Shown piece after piece: positions 27,415 through 39,600 of a DNA stretch of 64,000 nucleotides (its first letter is position 1; each line of letters starts with the position of its first letter). The notes beneath the pieces were generated by a model. The model had not been told where the DNA came from and did no database searches. It saw nothing but the letters and a program-made list of their open reading frames with translations. The DNA is from Tubiluchus corallicola (Eukaryota; Priapulida; Priapulimorpha; Priapulimorphida; Tubiluchidae), in contig JAQGDQ010000129.1 in NCBI GenBank assembly GCA_030141605.1, positions 175,281-239,280 of the forward strand, written 5' to 3'. The position numbers and the translations under genes were made by a program.

Positions 27415-30010
27415 TCGTGAGGCTTACATATAATATCTAAAGCACTTTATTAAGTGTTGAAACATGCTTTCAGTGTAATTTTGGACTTCAAAGGAATATT
27501 TAATGCAATTTAGTGCCTGCCACGCGCTTTTTTGAAGAGAAAGAAATTGGTTTGCTTTTTGCATTCTACAGCCATCGACTGGATGTTTGCTTAAAAACCT
27601 TCAGAAACCAACCAAGTGTGTGTCGTTTGATGATTCGGTTAGCCATATTGAAGTTTTTCAAGGTTACTTGCGTAACAGAAATTGTGCAGAAACTACAAAG
27701 AATTCTTAATGCAGAACTTTGTCAAGAAAGGCAGCCACATTTTGTCATGCTTATTGGCCAAATTAATGGACTACAAGCTACAGAACTTGATATAGCTGAA
27801 TTTTGGCTTGTAATTGAACTTGTCTCTATGTGTGGTAACAGCTGCAGCAAAAACGTTTTTATATCACAAATTAACCGCAACCGGGACTCAGTTTCTCAGC
27901 GATAATTTTATCCTCTAGCAAAATAAATTCCCTCATATTTTCGAAACACGATTTTCTCCTTTTTTCTGAGAAAACGTAACCTTATGAAGTGTTCGTCTTT
28001 TATAACGTTTTTATACTTTCGAGACAGAATGTTCATGCGAAGCCTGTAAATCTTATTCGAAGCCTACTTAAAGGTGAAATCTACTTGAGAAACTTGCAGA
28101 TCTGTCAGCTGCTATGGACAGCTTTGTTTTTTCCTCGTATCCCTGGAGAAATATCGTCATACATGTTAGCAAATTTTGTGTAAATCTTTGAGTAGCGACT
28201 TGAGATTCTCATTTTCCCGTTAATTACACTGATTCAATTAGCATGTTATAATCATCAAGCGTATGAGTGCAAATGAGACATTTTTTACTTTCATGTAATT
28301 ACGCTCTTGGTGCTAAAGTACTATGAATTAGATTTTCACGCACAAGCGTACATACTATTAAGTCGTGTAACTTCAATAAAACCGCTATCGCAGAATACAC
28401 GTAGTAGTACTTTACTTCCTTTAAATGAGAATTTAAGTGGAATTACAGCCAAAACAAAATAACGAAAGCAAGAAATGTTCACATTAATTGTATACTAAAG
28501 ATGGAATTAATGTGTGGAACCATGTCCAAAATTATGAACTAAGATTCATCTGGTGCTGCTGCTTCGGATCAAATACAATAAGGCCGTCATCAGAGACTCA
28601 AGGTTACTTCTTAAGCTACGTGTTTTTATAAGAATGATCATTGCTATTTTTATATCTTGAATATGTACTGAGTTTTTGTTTATTAGGTTTCATCACGGAC
28701 TGGATTTTAAGATTGTTTTGGCTTTCTTTTTTCTCGTGCTGCTATATTTTTTACCAAACCAGTTTTTTGCCTGTTCACTATTATTTTATTTCACTTTGAT
28801 TTTATACGTCTGTCTTTGTACTTGTTACCTATTTTGTTTATTTGCCTTTGCTTTTTTACCTTTTTACTACTGATAGGAGCCGATGCCTTTTTGTTTACTG
28901 TTATCCTTTTTTGATATTTTCTTGGTGCAAAAGTACAACGTCAGTTTTTTCAGTACCGTTATAGTTCTTTCGCTAGGCCAATGCTATGTCAACACAGTAG
29001 TATAACTAACAAGTTGATAGTGCGCGTGTGTTGGTGCGGTTTCAATAAGCCTTTTCATAGTTTCGTTGTGCGCAAGCGCACTTGCTGTATGTTAAAGGTT
29101 AAGTGTACCACAGCAACACTTATTAATACAACCGTCACGTGACATGTTGGTAAAGCAAAGTCGGCTGCCGCATCGTTTCGGTAACTTCAGTTGTTTTACC
29201 TGGACTTTACTTACCTGGACTATGTATTAGTCTGTGCGTAGAGGACTAGCAGAATCTCGCTTGGGAACAAGAAAAATAGAATTCGATATGGTTCTAGCTA
29301 GCTGTTAAAACTGTTACTATTAATAATAGCATGGGCGTTGTCACGTGTACACAAATGCGTTATCTGGTACACTTAACCTCTGACCTTTTAACGATCATCA
29401 TCAAACGTTGGAACTGTGAAACGCTTATTGCGTTGATATCATTGGTACAACAACAGAACTATACACTCATCAACACACACTCTTTAAGACGAAATTGCTC
29501 TTTTTCAGTTTGATCAGAATCAAGCAAATTATATTATGTGGCGTTCAATGAAAAATTACGTGTAAACCTATATACGTAAATAGATAAAATCATTCAAGGT
29601 GCAATCTTGACTTTTGAGAGAGCAATATTATATAATGATGAAAGTCTTTGTAAGTGATGATGATGTAAGAAATACAATTATCAGCAAAAACATGCGCAAT
29701 AAAAATGCCGTCACGCGGAATAATCGAAGCTTCGAGAAAAGCTACTTAAACATGCAGCTGAGCTTGAAAAGAAAATATTGTGTGGGATTTTAAACACTTC
29801 GATTTCCAATCAAAAAATTTCGCGTTTAATCCATGATATATAGATTTCCTCGCAGATATGCAAAAGGCGACATTCATTCGTGTTAGAATTACTGCAGTGT
29901 TTGGGACATGTACTTGCTCTTTCTTTAATTGTTAACTTTCTCAGTCATTGTCACTAAAAATTGTAGCCTATAGTTTCGAAAACTATAAGTGTTGATCAGT
30001 GGAATTAATA
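27415..30010. other. non-coding stretch, no gene recognised
   Basis: Includes a 130-codon frame from a GTG at 27513-27905, which I do not accept as a gene because it has no domain, no ATG and a chance-level length. A short perfect hairpin (TATAGTTT/AAACTATA) lies near 29968-29986. Confidence 0.5.
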
Positions 30011-30019
30011 TTGAAACGA

Positions 30020-30079
30020 GCTACATAATTCTTATTTCAAAGATACAGAAAAGCATAATTCTTTGAAATAAAATGTAGC
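30020..30079. repeat. imperfect hairpin beside the CpG-rich island
   Basis: GCTACA...ATTTCAAAGA (30020-30043) pairs with TCTTTGAAAT...TGTAGC (30060-30079). It lies about 10 bases before the base-composition change at 30090 and could mark an insertion boundary. Confidence 0.4.
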
Positions 30080-30089
30080 CCACATCATC

Positions 30090-30540
30090 GTATAGCCCCG
30101 TCCTTCGTCTTTCTAAAGAGCCCCATATCTCCTTCCAAGAGTCCCACCAGGCGCCGCTAGAACGTTTTTCCCGCAGGATGTTTGGTCAAAATTTCGAAAA
30201 AATCGCGAGTTGGGTCCGGGAAAACGCCCGTTGCGGGGCGCCCTGGCCCTCTCGGGAATTCTAAATATGCCTACTACACCCACCGCTGAACGGGCTATCT
30301 ATTCATACCCAGGACCACCCTCGGCCCGTTCCCGTTCTTTACATCTCAGCCGTATAACTTTTGCAATTTTTTGCAAAAAACGGTCGAAAAAGGGGCATTT
30401 TTGGAGGTTTTTTGCCCCCCCCCTTCCTTCCGGTGGGCCCGATTCGAAAAATAAACCCCCAATGAGACGACACTAGATCGAGACCGTTCGTTTGATGTAT
30501 AGATCGCCGCAAATGGCGCCCTCGTCCGGGCTGTAGCCTC
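30090..30540. other. CpG-dense compositional island of unknown nature
   Basis: About 450 bases rich in C, G and CpG in otherwise AT-rich DNA. Blocks such as GCGCCGCTAG, GGTCCGGGAAAACGCCCG and CTCGTCCGGGCTG sit beside TTCGAAAAA words. It contains an 88-codon open frame (30210-30476) with no recognisable domain. It may be a mobile-element insertion, a CpG-island promoter or a foreign fragment. No feature decides between these. Confidence 0.5.
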
Positions 30541-30647
30541 GAATCTTATATATATGTAAATATACCAAGAATATTAATATATGAGATGCAGAAACACCAT
30601 GGTTTGGAACACCGTCACACAACTAGAAGCAGTAGCTGCTGCATAAT

Positions 30648-30787
30648 TTTCTTCATCATCGTCATCATCACCAACACAACATTCTTATCATTATCATTGT
30701 CATCGTCATCGTCATCATTAATCGTTATCATCATCATCGTCTCATCATCATCATCATCATCATCAGCATCATCATTATCATTATAAT
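30648..30787. repeat. imperfect (ATC)n
   Basis: TCATCA/TCATTA/TCGTCA units over about 140 bases. Ile-, Val- and Ser-rich frames are artefacts. Confidence 0.85.
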
Positions 30788-30789
30788 TG

Positions 30790-31225
30790 CAGTCACCTGC
30801 TCTCTCTGATCGTCCAATCTAACCCACGAATATGCAAACAGACAGGTCATGTAACATTTTTCTTTAATTTAAATAAATAAAAATACAAAATACAAACCCT
30901 GGTGATTGTCAGTTTTCCAAAGGATTGTATAAAAAGGGCAGGACTAGTAAGTATTTAGAGTAACCTTTTTACAAATCCAGTCAACTACTGTAAATGGCAA
31001 TGATCTTGCATAGTATCCAATGCAGCTTTATGCATTTACAAGTTATTGTTGACTAATATGACATTTAAAGCGGTATTCCGTAAAATTAAGATAAATTGGC
31101 TTTTAGTTTGTGCTGTATGAAATAATTTTTTTCGTTTTCATATAATTGTCGGCTTACAAAAGTTTTTCTGTAAAACAATCTATTCTGAAAAGGTCAAGAG
31201 TAATGAATAAAGTTTGTACGGTTTT
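30790..31225. other. non-coding stretch
   Basis: I see nothing beyond AT-rich sequence. Confidence 0.5.
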
Positions 31226-31229
31226 GTGT

Positions 31230-31495
31230 TGCACAAGTATTATAACAACTACAAACTCTACGCTTAGCGACAAATGTTTTAAATGTACATTGTACAATAA
31301 CACACGCTGTAACGTCTGTACAATCAACATTACAGCTTTTACGCTGTAACGTCTGTACAATCAACATTACAGCTTTTAGCAAAAAGGTGTAGCTTTGATT
31401 GTTGCCGAAAACTGTAACGTTATGACGTTACACCGACATTGATAACATTTGTCGCTGCAAATTATAAAATTTATATTTACTATAACGTTTGTGCA
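31230..31495. mobile_element. MITE-like element with an internal 37-bp tandem duplication
   Basis: TGCACAA (31230-31236) and TTGTGCA (31489-31495) mark the outer ends. Roughly 55-60-base imperfect inverted arms follow, best conserved at AGCGACAAATGTT (about 31266) and AACATTTGTCGCT (about 31444). Inside are two perfect 37-bp direct copies (31304-31340 and 31341-31377), each with GCTGTAA/TTACAGC ends. A perfect palindrome lies at 31413-31432 (TGTAACGT, TATG, ACGTTACA). There is no coding capacity. Confidence 0.6.
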
Positions 31496-31499
31496 GTGC

Positions 31500-32690
31500 A
31501 GGGACATATAAACTTTATCCGTTACTGTATTCGTTTTCAGAACAGATTGTTATTTAACAGTTAGATACAAACATCGAAATTTTGTTCTCCATGTTAACGT
31601 AATTGCTTCATTAATACTCGCCGTTAAAATAAACTTCTTTGATTATGCTTGGAATAATTGATTCGTTTTATATTAGCTATTCTGCACGGATTTACTACTT
31701 TCGGGCTTGATTTGATGGCAGAAAAGGAATAACGTAGCCATTTAAATCTTTCCAGTGTCACTAGGAATAATTAAGCAGCAAACCATTTAGTGATTTGTTA
31801 TCAATTTTGGTTTTAGCATCACTTTAGTTACAAAACTGATGATTCTTGTTACAATAATAAGGTCATTTTGTTACCACATTTAAATATTTTAAGCAAGAAG
31901 GTTGACTTGCTAGTTGACACGTATTTAAAAAGATGAAAGTTTCCTTTGACAAGCGTTGTGAACCGTTGATTTGAGAAAAGCTCCATTTCGAAACTATATG
32001 TGAAAAATTGGTATTTTATTAATTTATCCTTAATAAAAATTATATAAAATTGACTGGTCTGTGTAACAAGTAAAGAGTAACAACAAAATAATGAAAAATT
32101 TGTCAAAACCATTAGGCTCTAGCTAGTTAATTGATGTGCGCATCATGTAAGCTACTTGTTTTACTGCTTGTGACATGTTGGATCCATTTATTAAAATTGT
32201 ACCAGCTCGTGATGCTTTCTCCTTCTTGTCAGTATACATCACCACGCTTTATAGTGTTGGTGTCGCCATCTATCATGATTATTACTGACCTGAAAAAAGC
32301 TAGCGTATCTTTAAAGTACATTTAGCAGACATTCGTCAAACAATACACGTGATGAGCAGTACTATTACGCCGTTGAATAGATGGCTCTAGTTTCGTGCTG
32401 CATGAGATAAAGTTCTTTTGCGATATAAAATTAAGTGTCCATTATAACTAACCCCTGGCATTTCAGCAAGTCAGTTGCAGAGCGTTGCGGCTTGGAGGGG
32501 ATAAACGGCAGATTTGCGCAGAACGATTTCCAGCGGTTTTTACTACCTAACTGAATCTGTTTTCAACTTAGCTGGGTTTATCGCTAAATAGCAAGCAGCC
32601 ATAGTAAAGCAGGTACAACAAAAAATATTAGCAACAAAGTCTAAGCGAATTTATAAATTCCTCCTGAATTCTTTGTCATTATTTTTTTAA
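31500..32690. other. non-coding stretch
   Basis: No gene, tandem array or clear inverted repeat recognised. Confidence 0.5.
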
Positions 32691-32699
32691 CCCTGTTCC

Positions 32700-32850
32700 T
32701 CTCCCGCTTTCTTTTCTTTCTCTTCATCTCTCACCATCTCTCTCTCTCTCGCTCTCACTCTCTACCTCTATTCCTCTTTCTCTCTCTATCGCTCGTTCTC
32801 TCTTCGTACTTTCGCTTTCACACCCCCTCTCTCACTTTCTCTCAAACATC
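32700..32850. repeat. CT-rich imperfect tract
   Basis: TCTCTC and TTTCTC units with CAC and CGC interruptions, not a clean array. Confidence 0.75.
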
Positions 32851-32947
32851 TTTCTATTTATTTATTTATTTAAAAGTTCACTTAGCAATAATATATTTGT
32901 TACAAGTTATTGGTATTTTGGGTTTAAAGATCAGATTGATTCTAATT

Positions 32948-32956
32948 CTGTCTCTG

Positions 32957-32987
<31 letters not shown>

Positions 32988-33180
32988 TCTCTGTCTCGCT
33001 CGATTTCTCTCTCTTCGCACTTTTTCTTTCACTCCTCGTTCTCTACTCTTTCTCCACCTTTCCCTTTTTACACACTTTTCTGTTTTCGTTTATATACTTT
33101 TCCATTCTTTCCCGTGTCTTTATAACTACACATATCTCTCTGGTCGTTGGCTTGTCTCTCTTTGTCTTCCCTTGGTTATC
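32948..33180. repeat. (TC)n with a polypyrimidine tail
   Basis: CTCTCTGTCTCTCTC passes into TTTC units and then a T/C-rich tail. The Leu/Ser/Phe-rich frame is an artefact. Confidence 0.8.
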
Positions 33181-33184
33181 TTAA

Positions 33185-34590
33185 TTCCAAAGCGTACATC
33201 TAAAGAAAATGGGCGCGTGTTTAACAGATGGCTCTGTGTTTGTATATAATTAAATTTTTTTATCAAACACAGCATGGCGTTGGCGAAGCTTGTTGGATTC
33301 CAGGACAAACCATCAAAATGAATGTGTTTCATGCCGAGCAATAAAACTGTCTTTATTGACATAAGTTCATCTTTGTAAAAGTTCCTCCTTTTCACCTCGC
33401 ACAAAGACGCGCATCTAGGAGTGGTCAATGAAATGCTGCGCCTTTGAAACGAACTGAAACGAGGCAAATTACTTTGTCACTCACGGTCTTCCTGTTTCGC
33501 AAAATTGAAGCCATAAACGGTAAATTTTTCCAAAAGACGTAAACACGACAGGCGGGAATTTTTTCACACATTTTATCCAGTCACGCAAGTGATACGAACT
33601 GCATCTGCAAATTTGTTCCACGAACAACCTTTTGTGTCTTGTTTGCCATTTTCAGAATATAAAATATTTTTGCAATAGAATTTTTTCTCTCTAATGAAAT
33701 ATAAAAATAAAAACATTTGGCGATAAGGTTATTAAAATAACATTTTTTTTCGTAAACTTGAATAGAACATTCGGCGGGGGGGGGTTGTGGGAAGGGTAAT
33801 GTCGTAAAAGTAATAGATAGCTAATTCAGAATCGCTTTGATCGTTTAGCTTCTGAAAAGGTTAAGTTACAATTTACCGCTTACAAAGGTTAATAAAAAAA
33901 ACATGTAGAAACATTATCAGATCAGAATTGGGACGATGTAGTTTAAAATTATGATAGGACGTGTAGCGCTTAAATAATGGCTAAACAAACTGTAACTACT
34001 ACAAGACTGGAAAACAGAATATTAAACAAGCAAAACAATTCTCATTGGATTACATTAATTTTATTAAAGCATTATGTCTATTTGTTTTTGCTTCGACCAT
34101 ATATAGTAAACTACAGCAGCTAAACAAAAATCCGCGGAAAACACAGTTACTTGAAGGAGAGGTAAGAAGTGATTACACAGAAGTGATTATCTCCTTCCGG
34201 GGTGAAAGAAACATGGTCATGTCGTTCTGTCATTCGGCGTGTCCTGACACATGATTCAATTTAGAGCTGGAGGTCAAGTTACTGTGAGATCTCAGCAAGA
34301 GTATCTAACGGATTTTTGCGAATAATTCAATTACCCACAAATGTAAGACGTCTAAGTGTTTGTCCTATTCCTTAGACCTAAGTAGTAGAAGCCCAGGCTG
34401 CCCAGCAGTGCTGCAATTAAGCTAAATAAATAGAAGCTGCAGCTCTAGATCAGATATCAGAAAATGCATTAGAGCGGATTATCCGTAATGTTATCGGATT
34501 AACAGAGAAAACAAAAATCGTTTTATATTATAATCTTTCACGCTGCATTAAAGCATTTCGACTATTCCACTATTTCTTTAACTGCATTCA
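33185..34590. other. non-coding stretch
   Basis: No gene is supported. A run of G occurs near 33775-33785. The minus-strand frame at 33126-33467 has no domain. Confidence 0.5.
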
Positions 34591-34600
34591 GAATGCTAGG

Positions 34601-34778
34601 TCAATAGGTAGATGGGTAAATAGGTAGGTAGTAAGTAGGTAGGTAGGTAGGTAGGTAGGTAGGTAGGTAGGTAGGTAGGTAGGTAGGTAGATAGGTAGGT
34701 AGGTAGGTAGATAGGCAAATACGTAGGTAGGTAGATAGGTCGGTAAGTAGGTAGGTAGGTAGGTAGGTAGGCAGGCGG

Positions 34779-34846
<68 letters not shown>

Positions 34847-34895
34847 TAGGTAGGTAGGTAGGTAGGTAGGTACTAGGTAGGGAGGTAGGCAATCA
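34601..34895. repeat. GGTA/GGCA mosaic tetranucleotide satellite
   Basis: GGTA units (34621-34770) are followed by an internal block of about 18 GGCA units (about 34771-34845) and then GGTA again to about 34872. A decayed tetranucleotide tail (AAGT, AAAT, CAAG words) continues to about 35105. The Leu-Pro-Thr-Tyr and Cys-Leu-Pro-Ala frames of up to 131 codons are artefacts. Confidence 0.95.
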
Positions 34896-35109
34896 AGGAA
34901 ACAAGCAGGAAAAAGGAAGGAGGGAAGCAAACTAATAAACAAGCAAGCCTTGAAGTAAATAAAATAAGTAAGTAAAATAAATATGTAAAAAATCAAGTAA
35001 GCTAATAAGAAAATAAGGGAATATATGAAATTGCGAGTGGATAAATGAGTGATTATGTGAATCAGTCTGTAGGTAAAAAAGTAAGTAAAATGAAGCAGGC
35101 AAATACATA

Positions 35110-36270
35110 ACTACTGTGACTGCTGCTTATACGGGGACTGCCTCCATATTCACACTGACTATTCCATAATCAATGAATTTTTCGATCCATCTTTTTGCGA
35201 ATCACCGTTTACAAAAACTGCAATTAATTTATATAAAACATAATTATACCTATAACTATGCAATGTGAAGTGTCTGATTATGTTACACCATTTTCTAAAA
35301 TCTAGGCAGAATGACGAAAATAAGACTTTAAAAGCTACCGATGCCTGATAAGGGCCAATTACAATGTTTCAAAAGCTACGTGCTTTGGCATTAAAGAAAA
35401 CCAAGTTAAATCGTGTGCTCATCATGACTGCATAACATCATTTGTATCTTATTAGAATTACTATCGATTCCTTGTTCTATATTCTAGAAATTGACTATAA
35501 ATGTTTCAGTTTTCTTTGGGAATTTATTCACTTTTGATAGATTCACCTGATATGATAATAATATTTCAAGGAAATGCTCGCGATGACTGTGCTGTTAACC
35601 TAACTTTAAGCTAGTTATAAGCTACTGCTAAACGACAATATAAGAAAATTCTAATCAGCTTGTCAAGACTTGGCAGATCGCAGCTTTAGATAACATGTTT
35701 TTATGTTCAATTAATAAATGTTTAGCCAGGGCTAGTAATTTCATTGCCTCGTCATAAAAGTGCCGCTCAAATAAATAGTGTAATAAACGCGTTAGAATAA
35801 ATTTTCGCTGAACACGCATGCGCGATGCCTGTTCTTAAAACTAAACATATCGTAATAAAATAATATAACGATAAAATTTTTGCAAATGCTTTGCACAGCC
35901 TGTGATTTTTAACTCTTTGACTGCTAAGACGTAATATACACAATAAAAAAACTTGTTACTGTAGTTAAAACGATCATCTTAAGCGTCACTATATGAGTCG
36001 AATTTCCCAAAAATGTCATTGCTACAATCAGGTTAGGAAAGGCCAATATCAATTTCTTCTGTTTTCATTATCATATCGTCATAATTGTCATCATCGTCAC
36101 TGCAAAAATTGCTATTATAGCTATCGTAATTATTCAGCCGTCATCGCCGTCGTTATCGGTTGTCATAGTCAACTTTGCTACTAATGGTAATTTATATTAT
36201 TACCATGTTATCAGAAATGCTTTTTCTGCTGTAAGCTTACTCATCATTATTTTCACTGCAGAACCAGATC
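35110..36270. other. non-coding stretch
   Basis: Nothing recognised beyond short ATC/GTC words near 36065-36165. Confidence 0.5.
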
Positions 36271-36279
36271 AATCAGTTA

Positions 36280-36378
36280 ATCAGCATCACCACCACACCT
36301 GCATCCACCACAACTACAACCACATCCACCACTACCATCACCACCACGACAACCATCATCATCACCATCATCACATCG
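36280..36378. repeat. CAC/CAT trinucleotide tract
   Basis: Imperfect ACC/ATC/CCA units; a second related tract follows at 36540-36652. Confidence 0.8.
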
Positions 36379-36539
36379 TAACAACCACTACTATGATCAT
36401 TTCTGAATCACCTTCAAACAGTCCATTGTCATACATTTTAACACATATCATCACAACCATTGACAGCATCAACTAGATCAGTCCAGCCATAGTCACCATA
36501 ACCGATAGCATTACTGTCATCATTGTAAATATCCATCAC

Positions 36540-36652
36540 AATTGTCAACATCTTCACCATTATCAACATCATCGTCAACATCACCATCATTATTATCACC
36601 ATCATTATTGTGGTCGTCGTCGTCTTTCATCGTCATCATCATCATCATCATG
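36540..36652. repeat. imperfect (ATC)n
   Basis: TCATCA, TCAACA and TCGTCG units. Asp- and Ser-rich frames here are artefacts. Confidence 0.85.
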
Positions 36653-36659
36653 AGCAACA

Positions 36660-39600
36660 GCAGCAGCATTCCGTTCATAGTCAGTATGGTAGAATCAATG
36701 TCATGCAATAAATATATTTTCAGTTTTTCCGGCGTTTATTGTCTATAAATTATAATATGTAAATTAGAAAGTTGTATTTATATCCCTAGGATTCCTTCCT
36801 GCTCCTTTACAAAAAGAAATTTTGTGTCAGTCATGTTCCCCGTTTCAACTTGGTATGCAAATATCATGAAATATGTCTCAACAAAACTGATGACGTTTCT
36901 TCAATGTGTCAATTTTCTTTCAGAATGCAAGTTTGGGACGAAGACAATTTGATCATTAAGCCAGAAGCGTGGTGAAAAAACACAGTATGTAGATGTGTTC
37001 TTCTTTGTATATTACTTATTAGGCGAGGTTATCTATATCAATTTTCAAAGATTTATTCATTTTACTTCACCGTGTACATGTAGAATATTAATTAGTGCAT
37101 AATAGCGTAAGGCATGCGTCTTAAGAATCTTTACTTTGGTCTTATCATATTATTAAACAAATATGAAAAATGACAAAAAATGGCCATTAACTTTAGTTGA
37201 CAGTATAGACGTTTATCCTGTATCTGTTCAAATATCTGGTAAATTCGCGATTAAGAGAAAAACGAAACTTGGTTAACTAGAAACAACGGAACGCAAAAGG
37301 ACAGAGAAAACAAAAACGGACTAAAAACGATACCAAACAAATTCCGTTTTGTCAAATTCTTTTGTTCATTAATTTATTCATAAAGATATGTTGCTAAATT
37401 CTTTACAAAGGGAAACTGTCTTGTTGTAATTAATATATTGCACAAATAATATTTCTACATTAAACTGTAGTCGTTAATCAGTTTAAAAACGTCATTTGCT
37501 TGTATAAACGACACCCTTGGGGACTGCATTCATTTTGGCGCCCAAGAACATCGTTGGTGTTCATAAATGGGACCTACTGGTAAAAAATAAAATAGTTAAC
37601 ATGGAAGTGATTTTCAAGTAATAGATTCCACAAGTAAGAGGTCCAAGGGAAAGTGAATTTAACAGTGACTAAAGTGCTTTCACAATGACTTGGTGGAATT
37701 TTTGTTTGACAAAAAAACCCAATTTTTCCGATTTCATGTGCTGTACCAATACGATTAATTTTAATCAATTTCTACCAAGAGTAGACATATTGGCAGTCGT
37801 TTTGAAGTTATGTTTTCTAGGACTAGGACATTTTAACTGCGCGGATTTTGGCCGATTTTTGTCATGAGCTACCAAAGCAGAGCTTGTACAACTCCACCCA
37901 GTTGAGAAAGTTTCTACTGCACTTTGTTTAGGTCAGACTTCATTTCTACCCGCCTATCACGTCTTTTAGTTGGGGTTGGTAAGACATAGGTGTCTTACTA
38001 TTAGTTACTAATATTCCTGATCTCTCATTCTTTTATTTATTTAGTTCAGATGATGACATATGACATATTTTACGCCTAGAATCATCGTACATAGCTTTAT
38101 CCTATAAATAACAAGTTGCTCATCGTATGAAATTACAGAAACATCACTTGAAGTTTCTGTGCGTAATAATTAAAGCCCTAGGTGGATCCAAGATCATCAA
38201 TTACCTAACAGAATGGCTTCTCTATCCGGCCTATTAGCTGTTTCGTTTTTCAGCTCTTTATACTTTTCGAAATAAATAATAAACGAGAAACTTGATCAAA
38301 AGCAATGATATTTCAATGCCAATCAATCAACTAATAAACGTATTTTCAGAGAGAAAACCTAATGCTTTTATTTATCTTGAAATATATATGTAATAATTTA
38401 ATATTTTGCTACTGTTAATAAATCTTTAACAGGCACAATTTACATCCATTTTACACCAGCGATGAATGTACTTGCCACATCGAGTTTCAAGGTGATTAAT
38501 ATTTCAATGCATTTAATCTAAAAATGAAAATGTGAGAGGATGTAATACAGTCACGAGATTAGTTATCACACTAAGCAACTTAATTAGCTCTAATCTGGAA
38601 ATTTCAGAAATTTTCTCCAACAATTCTAAATGTACTTTAGTCGCAAAAAATTCTGCAAATTAAAAATAGGGAAGTTTTTGTCTTTGAAATTACTTCATCC
38701 GATTTTAATCGAGCAGTAACAGGCAGTATTATACTTAAGTAATTAGCAGGCCAGGCATGTTATCTCTCTGCAATGTAACACAACCGGCAATGTAGTTAAC
38801 ACAAAGTCAAAGACAAATCTCTCTAGAATTGCTACAAGAAGAGTTACCTTTTAAACAACAGCAGAATACTAAAAAGGCCGGTCTTTAGCGTGGAAAAGAC
38901 TGGCTATTCTCTATCGTGCAAACAGTAGCAGAGGAAAACGTCTCAATAATTAGAACCTGTTAGTGTCAAAAAGATGTCTTTAAATTTGCACATTAATAGC
39001 ACGCAAGGCACTTCACCTAAACCTCGAAGCTCATTACATCCAGTAAACCATGATGGTAATTTAAATTTTGTACAGTTGGCTTTTTTTATTTACTTTGACT
39101 CATTTTTACATTATTTATGCGGTTTTAGATTTTTTTATCAGAAGCACTTAATTCATTAAGACGAATACCATCGTGGAAACAAAATCATAGAATTACTTAA
39201 CTAATTTCGTCACTAATGTTATTATGTATTTCGCTTTTCCATTCCCGAGAAATGATGTTATAAGCAGATTTGTAAATTGTTGTAAACTCTGATTCAAGAA
39301 AAACTTATAATAAACCCAATAGTATTGCGCCCAGCCGAAAATTACATTGGGTCACAAAACGCCTTCTTCGTTAATCCTGTTTAAGGCGGTTTTACCAGGG
39401 ATTTCAGCGGCTTTAATTTTCGTAATAAATTTCCACTAAACTTGTGAGTATATTGCGTTCATTCTTAACAGGGAAAAATCCTATAGAACGAAAATGGTAA
39501 TTATGTTGTCACTGTGATGATTATTTGGTACAAAATCTTGGGTACAAGAGATTAAAAAAATAAACTTCCATTTTTTGTGTATAATTTCTCTTAATAAAGC

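Noticed and set aside
27513-27905. 130-codon plus-strand frame from a GTG
   Set aside because: No ATG start, no domain and no splice-bounded structure. At this base composition about one frame of this length is expected by chance in 64 kb on two strands.
34596-34996. 131- and 98-codon minus-strand frames rich in Leu-Pro-Thr-Tyr and Cys-Leu-Pro-Ala
   Set aside because: They are translations of the GGTA/GGCA tetranucleotide array.
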